Assembly (NCBI GenBank): GCA_014084085.1
Contig: NPFB01000031.1
Span: forward strand, 171,293 to 187,946
From: Hondaea fermentalgiana
Taxonomy: Eukaryota; Sar; Bigyra; Thraustochytrida; Thraustochytriidae
Reading direction: 5' to 3'
Length of the DNA: 16,654 nucleotides
This document shows, one piece after another, positions 16,601 to 16,654 of the stretch. Position numbers and translations under genes: made by a program. Position 1 is the stretch's first letter; every line of letters starts with the position of its first letter. Below the pieces are notes generated by a model. It did not search any database, was not told the DNA's origin, and worked only from the letters and a program-made list of their open reading frames with translations.

Positions 16601-16654
<54 letters not shown>
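16592..16654 (-). CDS. Possible C-terminal end of a minus-strand gene: polyglutamine, Lys-Ala, stop (partial)
   Basis: Read on the minus strand from the window edge, 17 CAG codons are followed by CAA, AAA, GCT and a TAG stop at 16594-16592. The CAG phase is thus open to the edge and could be the end of a convergent gene whose body lies outside the window, 19 bp from the Rab3GAP2 stop. It is equally possible that this is only a noncoding repeat in the 3' region. With nothing but repeat visible, the coding call is weak. Confidence 0.25.
16602..16654 (+). repeat. (CTG)n trinucleotide run truncated by the window edge
   Basis: Fifty-three bases of perfect TGC/CTG repeat, nearly 18 units, continuing to the last base of the window, so its full length is unknown. 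It begins 29 bp after the Rab3GAP2 stop codon and is longer and purer than any other trinucleotide run in the window. A repeat at a contig end may also mark where assembly stopped. Confidence 0.95.

Overview
This window looks like nuclear DNA from a protist with a compact, GC-rich, intron-poor genome. All recognisable proteins are eukaryotic: a Bre1-type histone H2B ubiquitin ligase, a vezatin-like membrane protein, a type II AAA+ ATPase, a PAPS sulfotransferase, an ankyrin/polyglutamine protein and a Rab3GAP non-catalytic subunit. Almost every gene is one uninterrupted reading frame, intergenic gaps are about 0.1-0.6 kb, and there are no bacterial operons or RNA genes. The style fits a stramenopile such as a labyrinthulomycete/thraustochytrid, but that placement is an inference from gene style, not from a marker.

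Layout. 1-266 is a GC-rich leader. 267-2867 (+) is Bre1, with a RING that has lost one complete zinc site. After a 287-bp convergent gap, 3155-5887 (-) encodes a class I methyltransferase domain joined through an acidic linker to a two-membrane-segment vezatin-like region. 173 bp upstream of it, 6049-6765 (-) encodes an unrecognised protein whose stop codon lies inside a perfect GTAAGT. A phase-compatible intron (6052-5880) could join both frames into one protein of about 1145 residues. A 117-bp divergent gap separates that gene from a double-AAA+ ATPase (6883-8358, +) of the PEX1/PEX6/SPATA5 kind. After a convergent gap with a (CAAA)n tract come a membrane-anchored sulfotransferase (8520-10013, -) and an ankyrin-repeat, Q-rich protein (10293-11885, -). 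A 556-bp GC-rich divergent region holds a CAGA tract and a phased set of CACTTGC sites. A Rab3GAP2-type protein (12442-16572, +) follows. The window ends inside a (CTG)n run that could be the C-terminal polyglutamine of one more minus-strand gene.

The genes do not form one evident pathway. Several concern membrane traffic or organelles: Rab3GAP2 acts in Rab regulation, vezatin-like proteins can link membranes to myosin, and PEX1/PEX6-like ATPases serve peroxisomes. The best candidates for something undescribed are the methyltransferase-vezatin fusion with its possible spliced N-terminal extension, and the half-RING of the Bre1 homologue.
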